This document shows positions 1 through 9,462 of a DNA stretch of 64,000 nucleotides, one piece after another. The position numbers were made by a program, and so were the translations under genes. Under the pieces are notes generated by a model. The model worked only from the letters and a program-made list of their open reading frames with translations, made no database searches and had not been told where the DNA came from. How positions within the stretch are numbered: the first letter of the stretch is position 1; each line of letters starts with the position of its first letter. Origin of the DNA: Mycobacterium sp. SM1 (lineage in GTDB: Bacteria > Actinomycetota > Actinomycetes > Mycobacteriales > Mycobacteriaceae); contig NZ_JAFLNH010000001.1 of assembly GCF_018361265.1 (NCBI RefSeq), forward strand, positions 930,001 to 994,000, written 5' to 3'.

Positions 1-479
1 ACGCGGTCAACCTGATGACCGTCACCCCGAAATCGTCCTGGCCGTGGGTGCGCACCCTGCTGCACTCGATCTTCGACCAGCCTGACGCGGAATCTGTTGC
101 AGCTCAGTATGATCGAGTACTCGACGCGCTGAGTGGCAAGCTGCCGAAAGTGGCTGAGCACCTTGATGCCGCCCGCGCCGAGCTGCTGGCGTTCACCGCC
201 TTCCCCAAACAGATCTGGCGCCAGATTTGGTCGAATAATCCCCAGGAGCGGCTCAACAAAGAGATCCGGCGCCGAACCGACGTGGTGGGCATCTTCCCCG
301 ATCGCAGTGCGATCATCCGCCTCGTCGGCGCGGTGTTAGCTGAACAGCACGACGAATGGATCGAAGGCCGCCGCTACCTTGGCCTCGACGTGCTCACCCG
401 ATCCCGCGCAGTGCTGGCCACCACCGACCAACCGGTCGATGACCAGTCCGGCACCACCACGCCGGCATTGATGGCCTAA
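1..479 (+). CDS. IS1081-like (IS256 family) transposase, 3' part
   Basis: This is the C-terminal part of a DDE transposase of the IS256 (mutator) family. The reading frame is open at the window edge, so the N-terminus lies outside. The block around WSNNPQERLNKEIRRR and the run EQHDEWIEGRRYLGL match the IS1081 transposase of the M. tuberculosis complex as I remember it. Differences are scattered, so it is a relative rather than IS1081 itself. The three catalytic acidic residues cannot all be checked because the 5' half is missing. The element appears to end shortly after the stop codon. Confidence 0.88.
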   Translation, partial: AVNLMTVTPKSSWPWVRTLLHSIFDQPDAESVAAQYDRVLDALSGKLPKVAEHLDAARAELLAFTAFPKQIWRQIWSNNPQERLNKEIRRRTDVVGIFPDRSAIIRLVGAVLAEQHDEWIEGRRYLGLDVLTRSRAVLATTDQPVDDQSGTTTPALMA

Positions 480-488
480 ACTCCCACC

Positions 489-503
489 CGAAGGGTCACG
501 CAT
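489..503. repeat. candidate right terminal repeat of the IS1081-like element
   Basis: The 15 bases CGAAGGGTCACGCAT, ten bases past the transposase stop, resemble the reverse complement of the IS1081 terminal repeat as I recall it. A protein-coding frame resumes directly to the right, which fits an element boundary. The left end and any target duplication are outside the window. Confidence 0.45.
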
Positions 504-1429
504 CGAGCGAACTCATACACCACCACTCCGGACTTGGCCACGAATTGTCGATTCTGCAGGCCGAATTCTCGCTGACCCAAATGCTGGACCGCCCGGTGTC
601 GGGCCGGATCTTCTTCGAGCAGGTCATCCGCGACAATCTCGACATCGGCCGACCCGACCATGTCTCGTTGATCTTCAACCGCCGCATCGTGGGCAGCGGC
701 AAACGCAAGACCCCGGGCCAGTTTCGCACCCGGGTGATCACCGACGGTGTCGTCCCGTCACTGCACGTGGACTACAAGACCAGCAAAGTCAAGCAATACC
801 AGAAAGAAGGGAAAGCGCTGCGCACCGAAACCACCATCAACAATCCCCGCGACTTCGGTATCTGCAAACGGCTGACCAGCCTGCCCGACCTGCGGCAGCT
901 CGGCTTTTCGGCCAACCGGCGCCTGCTCGGCGTCCAAACCATCAGCCACGACCCGATCCGCGGCGCCAAAACATTCACCGACCTGACCACACCAGTCTTC
1001 ACCGACTCCGGTACCCGCATACCCGGGCTGCGTTTCGGTGACATCCAAGTACACGCCCTGCTGCAGGTTTTGCTCGTCCACCGGCTCCTGGTCCACGGCT
1101 TCACCAGCCGTGACCTGCGCACCCTGATCGCGCCCCTGCTCGGCAAGACCGCCGAACACATCACCGCCGGCCAGATGACCTACGACCTGCGACGCCTGCG
1201 CGCCCACGGCCTCATCCAACGCGTCCCCCACACCCGCCGCTACACCGTCACCGCAACCGGACTGCAACACGCATTCTTATTCACCCGCGTCCACGACCAC
1301 CTGCTGCGCGCCGGACTCGCCCAGGCCAGCGACCCCAGCCCACCGCGAAAATCCAAGCTGCACAACGCCTCCCGCGCATATCAAGCCGCCATCGACGAAC
1401 TCACCCGACAGGCCCTACACGCCGCCTGA
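504..1429 (+). pseudogene. hypothetical protein, N-terminus removed by the IS1081-like insertion
   Basis: An open frame runs from the presumed IS boundary to 1429. The first usable start inside it is a TTG at 545 giving 294 residues, but the sequence before it (ending GHELSILQAEFSLTQ) already reads like protein, so the gene probably began further left. The middle has a conserved-looking block, GRIFFEQVIRDNLDIGRPD. The C-terminal third (about residues 190-250 from the TTG) looks like a winged-helix segment (TYDLRRLRAHGLIQRVPHT). I do not recognise the family and assign no function. Whether the remnant is expressed is unknown. Confidence 0.6.
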
Positions 1430-1558
1430 GCATTCGCGACTCGTTCGCCATACTTGACTCAATATTCACGGCGAGGACGCCTAAGCTAACTAGCTAAAGA
1501 TCACTCACTTGCAACGGCTGTAACGTCGCCCACCGAGGACCGCGCTTGCGCCTTAGGG

Positions 1559-2092
1559 CTATATCGGTTCCCTCCGGCTGCGGGCAAATCTGGCATCGCA
1601 GTACCGAATCATCATAATCGCAGCGGCGATCGCCACCACCAACAGCGCCAACACACCAAGCTCGAGCAGCAGGCGGTCCAGCTGCGCATTCGACTGCGGC
1701 TCCTCAAATCTCGCGGTCACGATTAAGATCCGCCGCACGGTGGCGATCAGTCCAACGAACAGGAACGGTTCGGCCGCGATTTCGTGGCTGACGATCACGG
1801 TCCGTATCGTGTAGGCGAGTTCGGCAATGATGAGCACCAGCAAAATCCGGTCAAGGACCAAGGTACCGCCTTGCATTGCGGTGGTCCGCAATGACGCGGC
1901 CTCGATTACCGCCTGCGCAGCGCCGATCGCCGCCAGAATGGCTGCCGCGATCAGAAACGTAAACGCGACGCCGTTGACCATTGTCTCGAAACGGCGGGTG
2001 ACCGCCGTACTCAACCGGCCACCGAGTCCACCCTGTGGTCCATCGCCATCTGCAATCATCATTCCTCGTCTTTGACGCCAATATCGATTCAT
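1559..2092 (-). CDS. PsiE-like membrane protein
   Basis: This encodes about 177 residues with four hydrophobic segments arranged like the phosphate-starvation-inducible PsiE family. They start near VAFTFLIAAAILAAIGAAQ, then LDRILLVLIIAELAYTIRT, then FLFVGLIATVRRILIV, and end with LLELGVLALLVVAIAAAIM. The family is an inner-membrane protein of unknown biochemical role. The start was set at the ATG at 2092; an ATG pair at 2062/2059 preceded by GAGGA is equally possible. The longer upstream frame to 2293 is low-complexity and unlikely to be coding. It lies downstream of nuoF, where nuoG would be expected. Confidence 0.6.
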   Translation of the reverse strand: MNRYWRQRRGMMIADGDGPQGGLGGRLSTAVTRRFETMVNGVAFTFLIAAAILAAIGAAQAVIEAASLRTTAMQGGTLVLDRILLVLIIAELAYTIRTVIVSHEIAAEPFLFVGLIATVRRILIVTARFEEPQSNAQLDRLLLELGVLALLVVAIAAAIMMIRYCDARFARSRREPI

Positions 2093-2389
2093 CGTGGCCA
2101 CCGGTGCTGACAACGTGATCCGCCGCTGCCACGACCGCACTGGCCGTTGGCGTTGACCGGCGCTGGGATGCGGTGGGGTCTCGACTTCCTGGCGGTGATC
2201 ATCATAACGGTCGGGAACGCGACCGGCTGCGGTGGAGAAGATGCGCCAAAACCGGCGGTGCGCCTGCAGGCCGCAACGAATTTGACAACGCACGGCTTAA
2301 CGCTGAGGCCGTCCGGCCCCTCCTCGCCGGGTGCCGTGGCGGCAGCGTGCCCGCACTTTTCTGCGGCCCGCGGCCGGGCCAGCGCTGCG

Positions 2390-3727
2390 TCATGGCGTGC
2401 CTCCTGTCGGGGCGACGATGCTGGCGTTCGGATCAAACGGGCAGCGGCCCTGCTCGATGTGCGCGAGGTATTCGTCGCGGAAATATTTGATCGAGGACAT
2501 CACCGGCATGGCCGCGCCATCACCTAACGCGCAAAACGATTTCCCGAACAACACATCGGCGATGTCAAGCAGGGTGTCAAGGTCCTCACGGGTGCCCCTG
2601 CCGGTTTCCAGCCGCTCATAGATCGGGGCCAGCCAGTAGGTGCCCTCGCGGCATGGGGTGCACTTGCCGCAGGACTCGTGGCGGTAAAACTGCGACCAGC
2701 GGCGCGCCGCGCGCACCACACAGGTGGTCTCATCGAAAATCTGCAGGGCTTTAGTGCCAAGCATCGAGCCGGCGGCCGCGACGTTTTCGTAATCCAGCGG
2801 CACATCAAGGTGCTCGTCGGTCAGGATCGGGGTCGATGAGCCCCCCGGTGTCCAAAACTTCAACCGGTGCCCGCCGCGCACCCCGCCGGCGTAGTCAAGA
2901 AGCTCCCGCAACGTGATGCCCAGCGGGGCCTCGTACTGGCCGGGCCGAGTGACGTGCCCCGACAGCGAATACAGCGTAAACCCCGGTGACTTCTCGCTGC
3001 CCATCGAGCGGAACCAGTCCACCCCGCCCAAAATGATCGGCGGCACGCTGGCAATCGATTCGACGTTGTTGACCACCGTGGGGCACCCGTATAAACCTGC
3101 CTCGGCCGGGAACGGGGGCCGCAGCCGCGGCTGGCCGCGGAAGCCTTCCAGCGAGTCCAGCAGCGCGCTCTCCTCACCGCAGATGTATGCCCCGGCGCCG
3201 GCGTGCACCACAACGTCTAGGTCAAAGCCGGAGCCGCAAATGTTGCGCCCCAAATAGCCCGCCGCGTAGGCCTCGGCCACCGCGTTGTGCAGCCGGCGCA
3301 ACACCGGGATGACCTCGCCGCGGATATAGATGAAGGCGTGGTTGGCCCGGATCGCGTAGCAGCAGATGACGATGCCTTCGAGGAGCACATGCGGGGTGGC
3401 CAGCAGCAACGGCATGTCCTTGCACGTGCCGGGCTCGGACTCATCGGCGTTGACCACCAGGTAGTGGGGTTTGGCGCCGGCTTTCGCGTCTTGGGGAATA
3501 AACGACCATTTGGTGCCGGTGGAAAAGCCCGCGCCCCCGCGCCCGCGCAACCCGGAATCCCGGACGAGCCCGATCACCGCGTCGGGATCCATCTCAAGGG
3601 CCTTCTGCAGGGCCACATACCCGTCGTGGCGGCGGTAGGCCGGCAGCGTCCAGGACTGCGGATCGTCCCAGAAGCGGCTTAACACCGGGGTCAACGGTGT
3701 CGCCCCGCCGCCTAGGGTGGCCATCAC
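2390..3727 (-). CDS. nuoF: NADH-quinone oxidoreductase subunit F
   Basis: This is the flavin- and NADH-binding subunit of complex I, on the cytoplasmic arm. It passes electrons from NADH through FMN to iron-sulfur cluster N3. The 445 residues equal the M. tuberculosis NuoF length. The FMN/NADH glycine-rich loop GRGGAGF is at residues 62-68, and the N3 cysteines are C353, C356 and C359 (ESCGKCTPC) plus C399. The start overlaps the stop of the nuoE remnant by four bases, as in an intact nuo operon. However, only the tail of nuoE precedes it and no nuoG follows, so this is an orphaned piece. It could be a relic, or a diaphorase module working with another enzyme. Confidence 0.93.
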   Translation of the reverse strand: MMATLGGGATPLTPVLSRFWDDPQSWTLPAYRRHDGYVALQKALEMDPDAVIGLVRDSGLRGRGGAGFSTGTKWSFIPQDAKAGAKPHYLVVNADESEPGTCKDMPLLLATPHVLLEGIVICCYAIRANHAFIYIRGEVIPVLRRLHNAVAEAYAAGYLGRNICGSGFDLDVVVHAGAGAYICGEESALLDSLEGFRGQPRLRPPFPAEAGLYGCPTVVNNVESIASVPPIILGGVDWFRSMGSEKSPGFTLYSLSGHVTRPGQYEAPLGITLRELLDYAGGVRGGHRLKFWTPGGSSTPILTDEHLDVPLDYENVAAAGSMLGTKALQIFDETTCVVRAARRWSQFYRHESCGKCTPCREGTYWLAPIYERLETGRGTREDLDTLLDIADVLFGKSFCALGDGAAMPVMSSIKYFRDEYLAHIEQGRCPFDPNASIVAPTGGTP

Positions 3728-3963
3728 CGCTCCTCCCGCGCGGGGGACCCGCCGGCCGGTGGCGGCGCCGGCATGCGGTATTGCCGCGCGACCCGCAGGC
3801 CCGCCAGCGTGGCGTGCCCCGGCCCACCCTGGCCGTCATCGGGACGGTCATCGGGAAAACCGGCCAAGATGCGCTGGGCCTGGCGGAAGGGGCACAGCGG
3901 CGCGCCCCGGGTGGGCCTAGGCGGGGTGCCCGCGCGCAGCAGATCAACAAGCTCACGCAACGC
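3724..3963 (-). pseudogene. nuoE: nuoE C-terminal remnant
   Basis: The last 79 or so residues of NuoE remain, from RELVDLLRAGTPPRPTRGAP through RILAGFPDDRPDDGQGGPG to the stop, and closely match the C-terminus of mycobacterial NuoE. Upstream of about 3963 the frame continues to 4242, but the translation (for example WAAASRGAATIATALTAG) no longer resembles NuoE, and the [2Fe-2S] cysteines are absent. The N-terminal two thirds have been replaced by unrelated DNA. The stop still overlaps the nuoF start. Confidence 0.8.
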
Positions 3964-4295
3964 CAACCCCGCGGTCAGCGCGGTGGCGATGGTGGCCGCG
4001 CCCCGAGATGCTGCGGCCCACGGACACAAAACCACGATCCCGCGCCCATAGGCCTGCAGCTTCGACCGGTTACCCCGGGATGCGCCCACACCGGTAGCCG
4101 CAATCACCGAAAACGCCCTGAACACAGCGACAATCCCCCCAACACCAAGATGGGTGTGTAGGCGCTCATCGGGTGACCTCTCGTCTACAACATCGCCACG
4201 TCCACGGTGCGGAGTCAGCCGCGAAGCGCGGCACCCCGGCATGGGGGAAATATCAGGGGATGGCTGTCAGGTGGTCACGGGCGCACGCGGCCGTC

Positions 4296-4694
4296 TCACC
4301 AAGACTCAAACCTATTGCGTGAAGCGAGACCCCCGGGCCGCCGTTGCGAAGCGGTGTCCTCGGGTGGGAAGGGCCGCGACGGCGCCAGGGGCGGCACGGT
4401 TGGCTTGCTTGCCTGCTGCGCAGTAAGCCACCGGGTTTCGATGCGCAGCACCCGGCGGTGCTCCAGAATGAGCCAGGAGATGCCTCCGCCGATTGCGAGA
4501 ACGCCGACCACCGCTGTGGTCGGGATCCACTCCTGATGGCCATATGCCGCCGCAGCCAGGCAGCCAACGAGCGAAAACGCCCCGAGTGCAATCGAAATCA
4601 GGCCCGGCCAGCAATAGATGTCGACGAAAAACTCGCCGGCGTGCTGGCCGGTGGTCCGGAAATGATCTATCGGATCGTGATGGGTGTCTCCCAC
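4296..4694 (-). CDS. UsfY-like small membrane protein
   Basis: The 132-residue protein begins MGDTHHDPIDHFRTT and has two hydrophobic helices (around residues 28-50 and 58-76) followed by EHRRVLRIETRW. This matches my memory of mycobacterial UsfY, a small protein encoded near sigF in M. tuberculosis (Rv3288c). The C-terminal 40 residues are proline- and arginine-rich and longer than I expect for UsfY, which may reflect an altered 3' end. The function is unknown. There is no sigF neighbour here. Confidence 0.55.
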   Translation of the reverse strand: MGDTHHDPIDHFRTTGQHAGEFFVDIYCWPGLISIALGAFSLVGCLAAAAYGHQEWIPTTAVVGVLAIGGGISWLILEHRRVLRIETRWLTAQQASKPTVPPLAPSRPFPPEDTASQRRPGGLASRNRFESW

Positions 4695-4788
4695 GGCCCC
4701 TCCCCGGTCGAGATGTCCGAGATATCTGCAGACCTAGCCGCAGAGGCTATCCGGCGCCATCCCCATCCTGGGTGGTCTTCGGGGTGAC

Positions 4789-5670
4789 TCAGCGCACGGG
4801 GAGCCAGCCGAGCTCGCGATGCGCAAGCAAGTGCTGGACCAGTAATTCGGTTGGCCCGGTACATGGTGACTGGGTGACGATGTGCCACGGTCGATCCAAC
4901 GGGGTGCCGGCGACGGGCAACTCGACCAGAACCCCGGCGTCCAACTCCTTTCGTACCGCTTGCCGGTGGACCAATGTCACACCCAGCCCTGCTACCGCCG
5001 CGGCCACCACCGCCCCGTGTGACCCGAGCACCATTTGCGGCGGCGAGATTTCCAGTTCCTGCAGCAACATCTCGGTTGTGGCCCGGGTTCCGGAGCCTTG
5101 TTCACGCAGCAGCCATGTCGACGTGGCTGGCGTGAAGTCCCGGGCCATCTTGCGCGGTCCGACCACCACGAGGGTGTTGGGGCTGACCGCTTGGACCTTG
5201 ATCTGGCGCAGGTCGGCCGGGGGGCGCCCGGCCACGACGACGTCGACCTCGTGGCGGGCGAGCATCGGCCACAGCGCGGTGCGCGATCCGACTTCCAGTT
5301 TGTAGGCCACGTCGGGGTGTTCGGTGGCAAACGAGGCCAGCAACGCCGGGATCAACAGCTCTCCGGCGGTGGTGACCGCGGCCAACCGGATGGATCCGTG
5401 CTCGGGATCGGCTTCGCCCCGGGCCGCCAGAACCGCCTCGTGGTGCAGGCCGAGAATTTGACGCGCGTACTCCACGTAGCGCTGCCCGGCGGGGGTGAGC
5501 CGCACACCGCGGCCGTTGCGGTCCACCAGCGGCACCCCGACCTCGGCGCTGAGCGCACCGACCGCCGAGGAGATCGCCGACTCCGTGACCACGAGGCGCT
5601 GCGCGGCCCCGCGCACCGATCCCGTCTCGGCCAATTCCACCAGCGCACGCAGCCGGGCGTTGGTGCTCAC
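4789..5670 (-). CDS. cbbR: LysR-type regulator, CbbR-like
   Basis: This is a 293-residue LysR-family transcription factor. The N-terminal winged helix-turn-helix covers about residues 4-62 ([22 protein letters not shown]), followed by the linker helix and a periplasmic-binding-protein-like effector domain. Its GTG start overlaps the cbbX stop (GTGA), so the two genes are translationally coupled. Pairing with cbbX, and with rpe-tkt-prk a few kilobases away, indicates a CbbR-type activator of carbon-fixation genes. The symbol rests on this context, because LysR proteins are hard to assign by sequence alone. Confidence 0.8.
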   Translation of the reverse strand: MSTNARLRALVELAETGSVRGAAQRLVVTESAISSAVGALSAEVGVPLVDRNGRGVRLTPAGQRYVEYARQILGLHHEAVLAARGEADPEHGSIRLAAVTTAGELLIPALLASFATEHPDVAYKLEVGSRTALWPMLARHEVDVVVAGRPPADLRQIKVQAVSPNTLVVVGPRKMARDFTPATSTWLLREQGSGTRATTEMLLQELEISPPQMVLGSHGAVVAAAVAGLGVTLVHRQAVRKELDAGVLVELPVAGTPLDRPWHIVTQSPCTGPTELLVQHLLAHRELGWLPVR

Positions 5671-6680
5671 CTCGCGGCCACCGTGGCCTGGTTGTCGTCG
5701 AACACCCTGCTGGCCAGCAAGTCCGGCGCTTCGATTGTGGTCAGCGCCGCCAAGTCCACCCGGGTGCTCGGCCCGGTCAACAGCCGCCGCGCGTGACGCA
5801 GCCGGGCCCGCTCGATGGCGTTGCGCACGCTGCGCGCGTTGGCGAACCAGGGCTGCTGGATTCGCCGGCGCAGGTAGCGACGCAGCACTTCCTGCGCATC
5901 GGCCGACAACGAGTAACCGATTTGGCTGGTCATCAGCTTCGCGATCTGCTCGAGCTCATCGACGGTGTAATCCGGGAACGTGATGTGGTGCGCAATGCGG
6001 CTTTGCATGCCGGGGTTCGCTGAAAAAAACTTGTCCATTTTGTCGGCGTATCCGGCCAGGATGACAACCAGGTCGTCGCGGTTGTTCTCCATGACCTGCA
6101 GCAGGATCTCGATCGCTTCCGACCCGTAATCGCGTTCGTTCTCGACTTTGTAGAGGTAATACGCCTCATCGATGAACAGCACCCCACCCATTGCGCGCTT
6201 GATCACCTCTTTGGTCTTAGGCGCAGTGTGGCCGATGTACTCGCCGACCAAGTCGTCGCGGGTGACGCTGACCAAATGGCCCCGTCGCAGATACCCCAGC
6301 CGGTGCAGCAGTTCGCCCATCCGCACGCCGACCGTCGTCTTGCCGGTGCCCGGGTTGCCGGTAAAGCACATGTGCAGCGTGGGCTGCGGCGCGGTGATGC
6401 CGTAGCGGGCACGCATCCGGTCGACGAGCAGCAGCGCTGCGATCTCGGCGATCCGGGTTTTCACCGGGACCAGTCCGACGAGCTCACTGTCAAGCTTGGC
6501 CAACACCTCATCGACGCCGGACTCCCTGCGCGCCTCCGCGAGATCCACCACGGCCTCCGCCGGCAGGGTCGCGATCTCCGGCGCGTCCGTCTCCGGTCCC
6601 AACTGGGGCCCCGACGCCGACGCACCACCGAGACGAAATGACCGGCGGGGCGCCTCGGTGGTTGAATACATCGCCGTCAT
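5667..6680 (-). CDS. cbbX: CbbX, red-type Rubisco activase AAA+ ATPase
   Basis: CbbX is a hexameric AAA+ motor that removes inhibitory sugar phosphates from red-type (form IC/ID) Rubisco. The protein has Walker [10 protein letters not shown] (residues 108-116 from the chosen start), the pore-loop stretch [13 protein letters not shown] near 148, Walker B LFIDEA (168-173), and the CbbX-typical [20 protein letters not shown]. The ATG at 6680 was chosen because GAGGGG lies eight bases upstream; a longer frame starts at 6725. ESX EccA proteins share the AAA fold, but the pore-loop region is that of CbbX. No Rubisco genes are nearby, so the substrate must be encoded elsewhere or lost. Confidence 0.9.
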   Translation of the reverse strand: MTAMYSTTEAPRRSFRLGGASASGPQLGPETDAPEIATLPAEAVVDLAEARRESGVDEVLAKLDSELVGLVPVKTRIAEIAALLLVDRMRARYGITAPQPTLHMCFTGNPGTGKTTVGVRMGELLHRLGYLRRGHLVSVTRDDLVGEYIGHTAPKTKEVIKRAMGGVLFIDEAYYLYKVENERDYGSEAIEILLQVMENNRDDLVVILAGYADKMDKFFSANPGMQSRIAHHITFPDYTVDELEQIAKLMTSQIGYSLSADAQEVLRRYLRRRIQQPWFANARSVRNAIERARLRHARRLLTGPSTRVDLAALTTIEAPDLLASRVFDDNQATVAAR

Positions 6681-7019
6681 CGGTGGTGCCCCTCGCGCAC
6701 GAGCGGGCGCATTGTCAAGGTGCACAAGTCTTTTGCATCCCCACAGAGGTCATCGGGCATGCGGTGTCCGCTCTCGGCAGGGGGAATCAAAGCCCCGTTG
6801 CATCCTGTGCTCATACCAGGAATGCTGCCATGTAATTATCAAGATGTCTATTAACACTTACCTGGATTTTCTAAACTAAACGGTTGATAATAACCCTTGG
6901 TCTCCCCCACCTGAGTGAAGCCGCAAGCCCAGGCCGACGATAGCGTCACACAACACCGGCGCGGGGCAATGGGCGATCGGCGAGCCGTGCCGGGCAGCGG
7001 GTCAGGAGGTGAGCCAGGC
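6681..7019. promoter_or_regulatory. divergent cbbX / blaI-like promoter region
   Basis: This 340-base gap holds no convincing gene. Positions 6830-6900 are strikingly AT-rich for this genome (for example TTATCAAGATGTCTATTAAC), as expected of a promoter shared by the leftward cbbX-cbbR pair and the rightward BlaI-type gene. I could not define a LysR T-N11-A box or a BlaI dyad with confidence. Confidence 0.45.
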
Positions 7020-7448
7020 ATGGCCAAATGGGCGTTGCAGGGGAACCTGGAGCGCGCGGTAATGGAGCGGCTGTGGTCGGCTTCCGAACCCCAAACGGTC
7101 CGCCAGGTGCAAGCAGGGCTGCCGGGCCGCTCTTTGGCCTACACCACCATCACGACGGTGTTGCGGCGTTTGACGGCCAAACACCTTGTCGTGCAGTATC
7201 GCAGCGCACGGGCCTACCGCTACGCAGCTGCGCGTAGCCGTGGGGATCTGGTCGCCGAGCTGATGCTGGATGCGCTGCAAGCCGTCGATGATTCCGAAAA
7301 CCGGGCAGCGGCCATCGTCCACTTCGTCGAGCGTGTCGGAACCGACGAAGCGTGCGCCCTGCGGCGCGCACTTGCGGAAATGGAACACAAGCGGCGCTCC
7401 TGCGCACCGGTTGAGGCTTCGCGGGCGCACTGGGCGGCCGGTGGCTAG
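7020..7448 (+). CDS. BlaI/MecI/CopY-family transcriptional repressor
   Basis: This is a 142-residue winged-helix repressor of the Penicillinase_R family. The start at 7020 (MAKWALQGNLERAVMERLW) follows GGAGG; the frame is open upstream but unlike protein. The recognition-helix region reads SLAYTTITTVLRRLTAKHLV, the usual BlaI/MecI signature. No BlaR-type sensor protease is adjacent. It ends four bases into the 3' end of the convergent histidine kinase gene. Its place inside the carbon-fixation cluster suggests a local regulatory role, but its targets are not shown by the sequence. Confidence 0.82.
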   Translation: MAKWALQGNLERAVMERLWSASEPQTVRQVQAGLPGRSLAYTTITTVLRRLTAKHLVVQYRSARAYRYAAARSRGDLVAELMLDALQAVDDSENRAAAIVHFVERVGTDEACALRRALAEMEHKRRSCAPVEASRAHWAAGG

Positions 7449-8710
7449 CGGAAGCGTGTTATCAGCGGGATGGTCGCGGTGACGGTCGTGCCGGAACCGA
7501 CACGCGACCGGATATAAAGGCGGCCCCCAGCGAGCTCAGCGCGCTCAGCCATCGACAGCAAACCATAGCCACCCCTGTCGTCATTGCCCAACGGATGCTC
7601 TAGGGCGTTGAAGCCGATTCCGTCGTCGGTGACTTCGAGTCGCGCGGTGTCATTGGTCACGCTGAAGCGCAGCCGTGCCGTCGTCGCGTTGGCGTGTTTG
7701 ACCACATTCTGCAGGCATTCCTGGGCGATGCGGTACAGCGCGATCTCGATGTGCTCGGGCAGGCGGGTATCGACCAGGTCCACCTGCAGGTCGCTCAGTG
7801 GAATCGAGCGTGCCAGGCTGGCCAATCCACCGGCCAGGCCAAGATCGTCGAGAACCGGCGGTCGCAGGCCGCCGATCGCCGCCCGGGCTTCCTGCAACGT
7901 CAGGTTGACGAGTTCACGTGCCGCGTCGAGTTGCTCGGATGCCCCGGCCAGATCGTCACGCATGGCTCGTGCCGCGGCGTCGAGCCGGTATGACAACGTG
8001 ACCAGCCGTTGCGAGATGCCGTCGTGAATATCGGCCGCCAGCCGGCGGCGCTCGAACTCTTGAGCCTCGATCACCCGCTCGACGAAGTTCTCATGGGCGC
8101 GTTCGCGGGCCACCAACCGACGATGCAGCCGCGCCTGGTGCAATGCCCCGGCGATCAGCCGGCCGATCACCAGCAGCAACTCGACGTCTCCCGGCGTGAA
8201 CTCGCGTCGGCGAATCGTGTACACACTGAGCACGCCGACCAATCCGCCCGGGTCGGTTTCCATCGGCACCGATATCATCGATAGGTAACCCGGTCCCGGC
8301 GGGGATTCGATCGGCAAAAAGCGTGGGTCAGAGCGCGGGTCATCGTTGATCACGATCGGCTCGCGTCGGCTGGCCACCCAGCCCGAAACGCCACATCCCA
8401 ACGGTAGCTGGATCTTTCCCACCTGACCGGCAATCGGTGGCTGGGCGCCGGCCAGCGTAAGTGAGCGGTCGGTGTCGTCGAGCACATGCACGAAGCACAC
8501 ATCGGCTCCGGTGGCTTCGGTGATGATCCGCGCCGTGGCCGCGGCCAGCGACTCGACTCCCGGCCCGCTGGAAGCCGCATGGATCAGCTCGCGCAGCAAC
8601 GCCAGCTCACGTTCGGTGCCGACAAGATCACGCACCGCATTGCGGCTATAGCTGGGTGGCTTAGGCGCCGGCGCGGCGGCAGTCGGCGTCACCGGTGCCG
8701 GCTCGGTCAT
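7445..8710 (-). CDS. GAF-domain sensor histidine kinase (NarL/DevS class)
   Basis: This is a soluble two-component sensor of about 421 residues. A GAF domain spans about residues 45-190 (ATGADVCFVHVL to LLVIGRLIAGAL). It is followed by a HisKA_3 dimerisation helix whose phospho-acceptor is H229 in AADIHDGISQR, and a C-terminal HATPase domain with the G boxes DDGIGFNALEH and GGYGLLSMAERAE. No transmembrane segment is seen, so it probably senses a cytoplasmic or diffusible signal through GAF. The ATG at 8710 lies ten bases after the stop of the response-regulator gene, so the two form one operon. An alternative start at 8749 would overlap that gene. Confidence 0.88.
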   Translation of the reverse strand: MTEPAPVTPTAAAPAPKPPSYSRNAVRDLVGTERELALLRELIHAASSGPGVESLAAATARIITEATGADVCFVHVLDDTDRSLTLAGAQPPIAGQVGKIQLPLGCGVSGWVASRREPIVINDDPRSDPRFLPIESPPGPGYLSMISVPMETDPGGLVGVLSVYTIRRREFTPGDVELLLVIGRLIAGALHQARLHRRLVARERAHENFVERVIEAQEFERRRLAADIHDGISQRLVTLSYRLDAAARAMRDDLAGASEQLDAARELVNLTLQEARAAIGGLRPPVLDDLGLAGGLASLARSIPLSDLQVDLVDTRLPEHIEIALYRIAQECLQNVVKHANATTARLRFSVTNDTARLEVTDDGIGFNALEHPLGNDDRGGYGLLSMAERAELAGGRLYIRSRVGSGTTVTATIPLITRFR

Positions 8711-8720
8711 TGGCACCCGG

Positions 8721-9389
8721 TCATTGATAGATGCCCTCTCGCAGTGCAACGGCCACCGCGCTGGTACGGTCGGTCACCCCAAGCTTGCGGTAGATCGACC
8801 GCAGGTGGCTTTTGACCGTTTCGTCGCCGATGACCAGCTTTTTGGCGATACCGCGATTGGATAGGCCGGTCACCACGTACGACAGGATCTCGCTTTCCCG
8901 CTGCGTCAAACCTTGGCGGGCGCCGGGCCAGAACTCGCCGCGCCGCAGCCGCGCCGCGGTGTCAACCGATCGTGCCGCCATCCCAGGGTCGATCGCCGTC
9001 TGCCCGGCGCGGACCAATTCCAGTTGCCGGACCAGATCCTCGCTGCCGATGCTTTTGAGCAGATAGCCCGACGCGCCGACGCGCAAAGCCTGGAACAAAT
9101 ACTGCTCGTCATCGTATACCGAGAGCATCACAACCTTGCGCTGCGGGTCACGTTGGTGCAGCGCAAAGCAGAGGTCCAGGCCGCTGGCGTCCCGCATCCG
9201 CACATCGCACAGCACCACGTCGGGGTCGAGGCTTTCGATGACCTTGAGAGCACGGTCAAAATCCACCGCATGCCCGACGACGCGTACCCGGTCCTGAAAG
9301 CCGGCCAGCATCGCCTTGAGGCCCTCGACGACCATCTCGTGGTCATCGACTAACACCAGCCGGATAGGTCTCGTGATATCCGCCGCCAT
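8721..9389 (-). CDS. NarL/FixJ-family response regulator
   Basis: This encodes a receiver domain followed by a LuxR-type helix-turn-helix. The acidic pair DD at the start of the receiver and the phospho-acceptor Asp in VVLCDVRM (about residue 62) are present, with the conserved Lys in GYLLKSIG. The C-terminal LuxR domain reads LTQRESEILSYVVTGLSNRGIAKKL through ETVKSHLRSIYRKLGV. It precedes and is co-transcribed with the GAF histidine kinase, which is its obvious partner. It is divergent from rpe-tkt-prk across a 140-base gap containing a perfect palindrome. The start is the ATG at 9389, with a GTG at 9395 also possible. Confidence 0.9.
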   Translation of the reverse strand: MAADITRPIRLVLVDDHEMVVEGLKAMLAGFQDRVRVVGHAVDFDRALKVIESLDPDVVLCDVRMRDASGLDLCFALHQRDPQRKVVMLSVYDDEQYLFQALRVGASGYLLKSIGSEDLVRQLELVRAGQTAIDPGMAARSVDTAARLRRGEFWPGARQGLTQRESEILSYVVTGLSNRGIAKKLVIGDETVKSHLRSIYRKLGVTDRTSAVAVALREGIYQ

Positions 9390-9462
9390 GGCCACACGAT
9401 AAAGGCGGCAAACTGCGATGTCATCCGCCTTTCGCGGTCAGCGCAGCATCTACCCCGGTCAA

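Noticed and set aside
3724..4242. Treating the whole 172-codon frame as an intact nuoE
   Set aside because: Only the last 79 or so residues match NuoE; the iron-sulfur cysteines and N-terminal domain are missing, so it was called a remnant.
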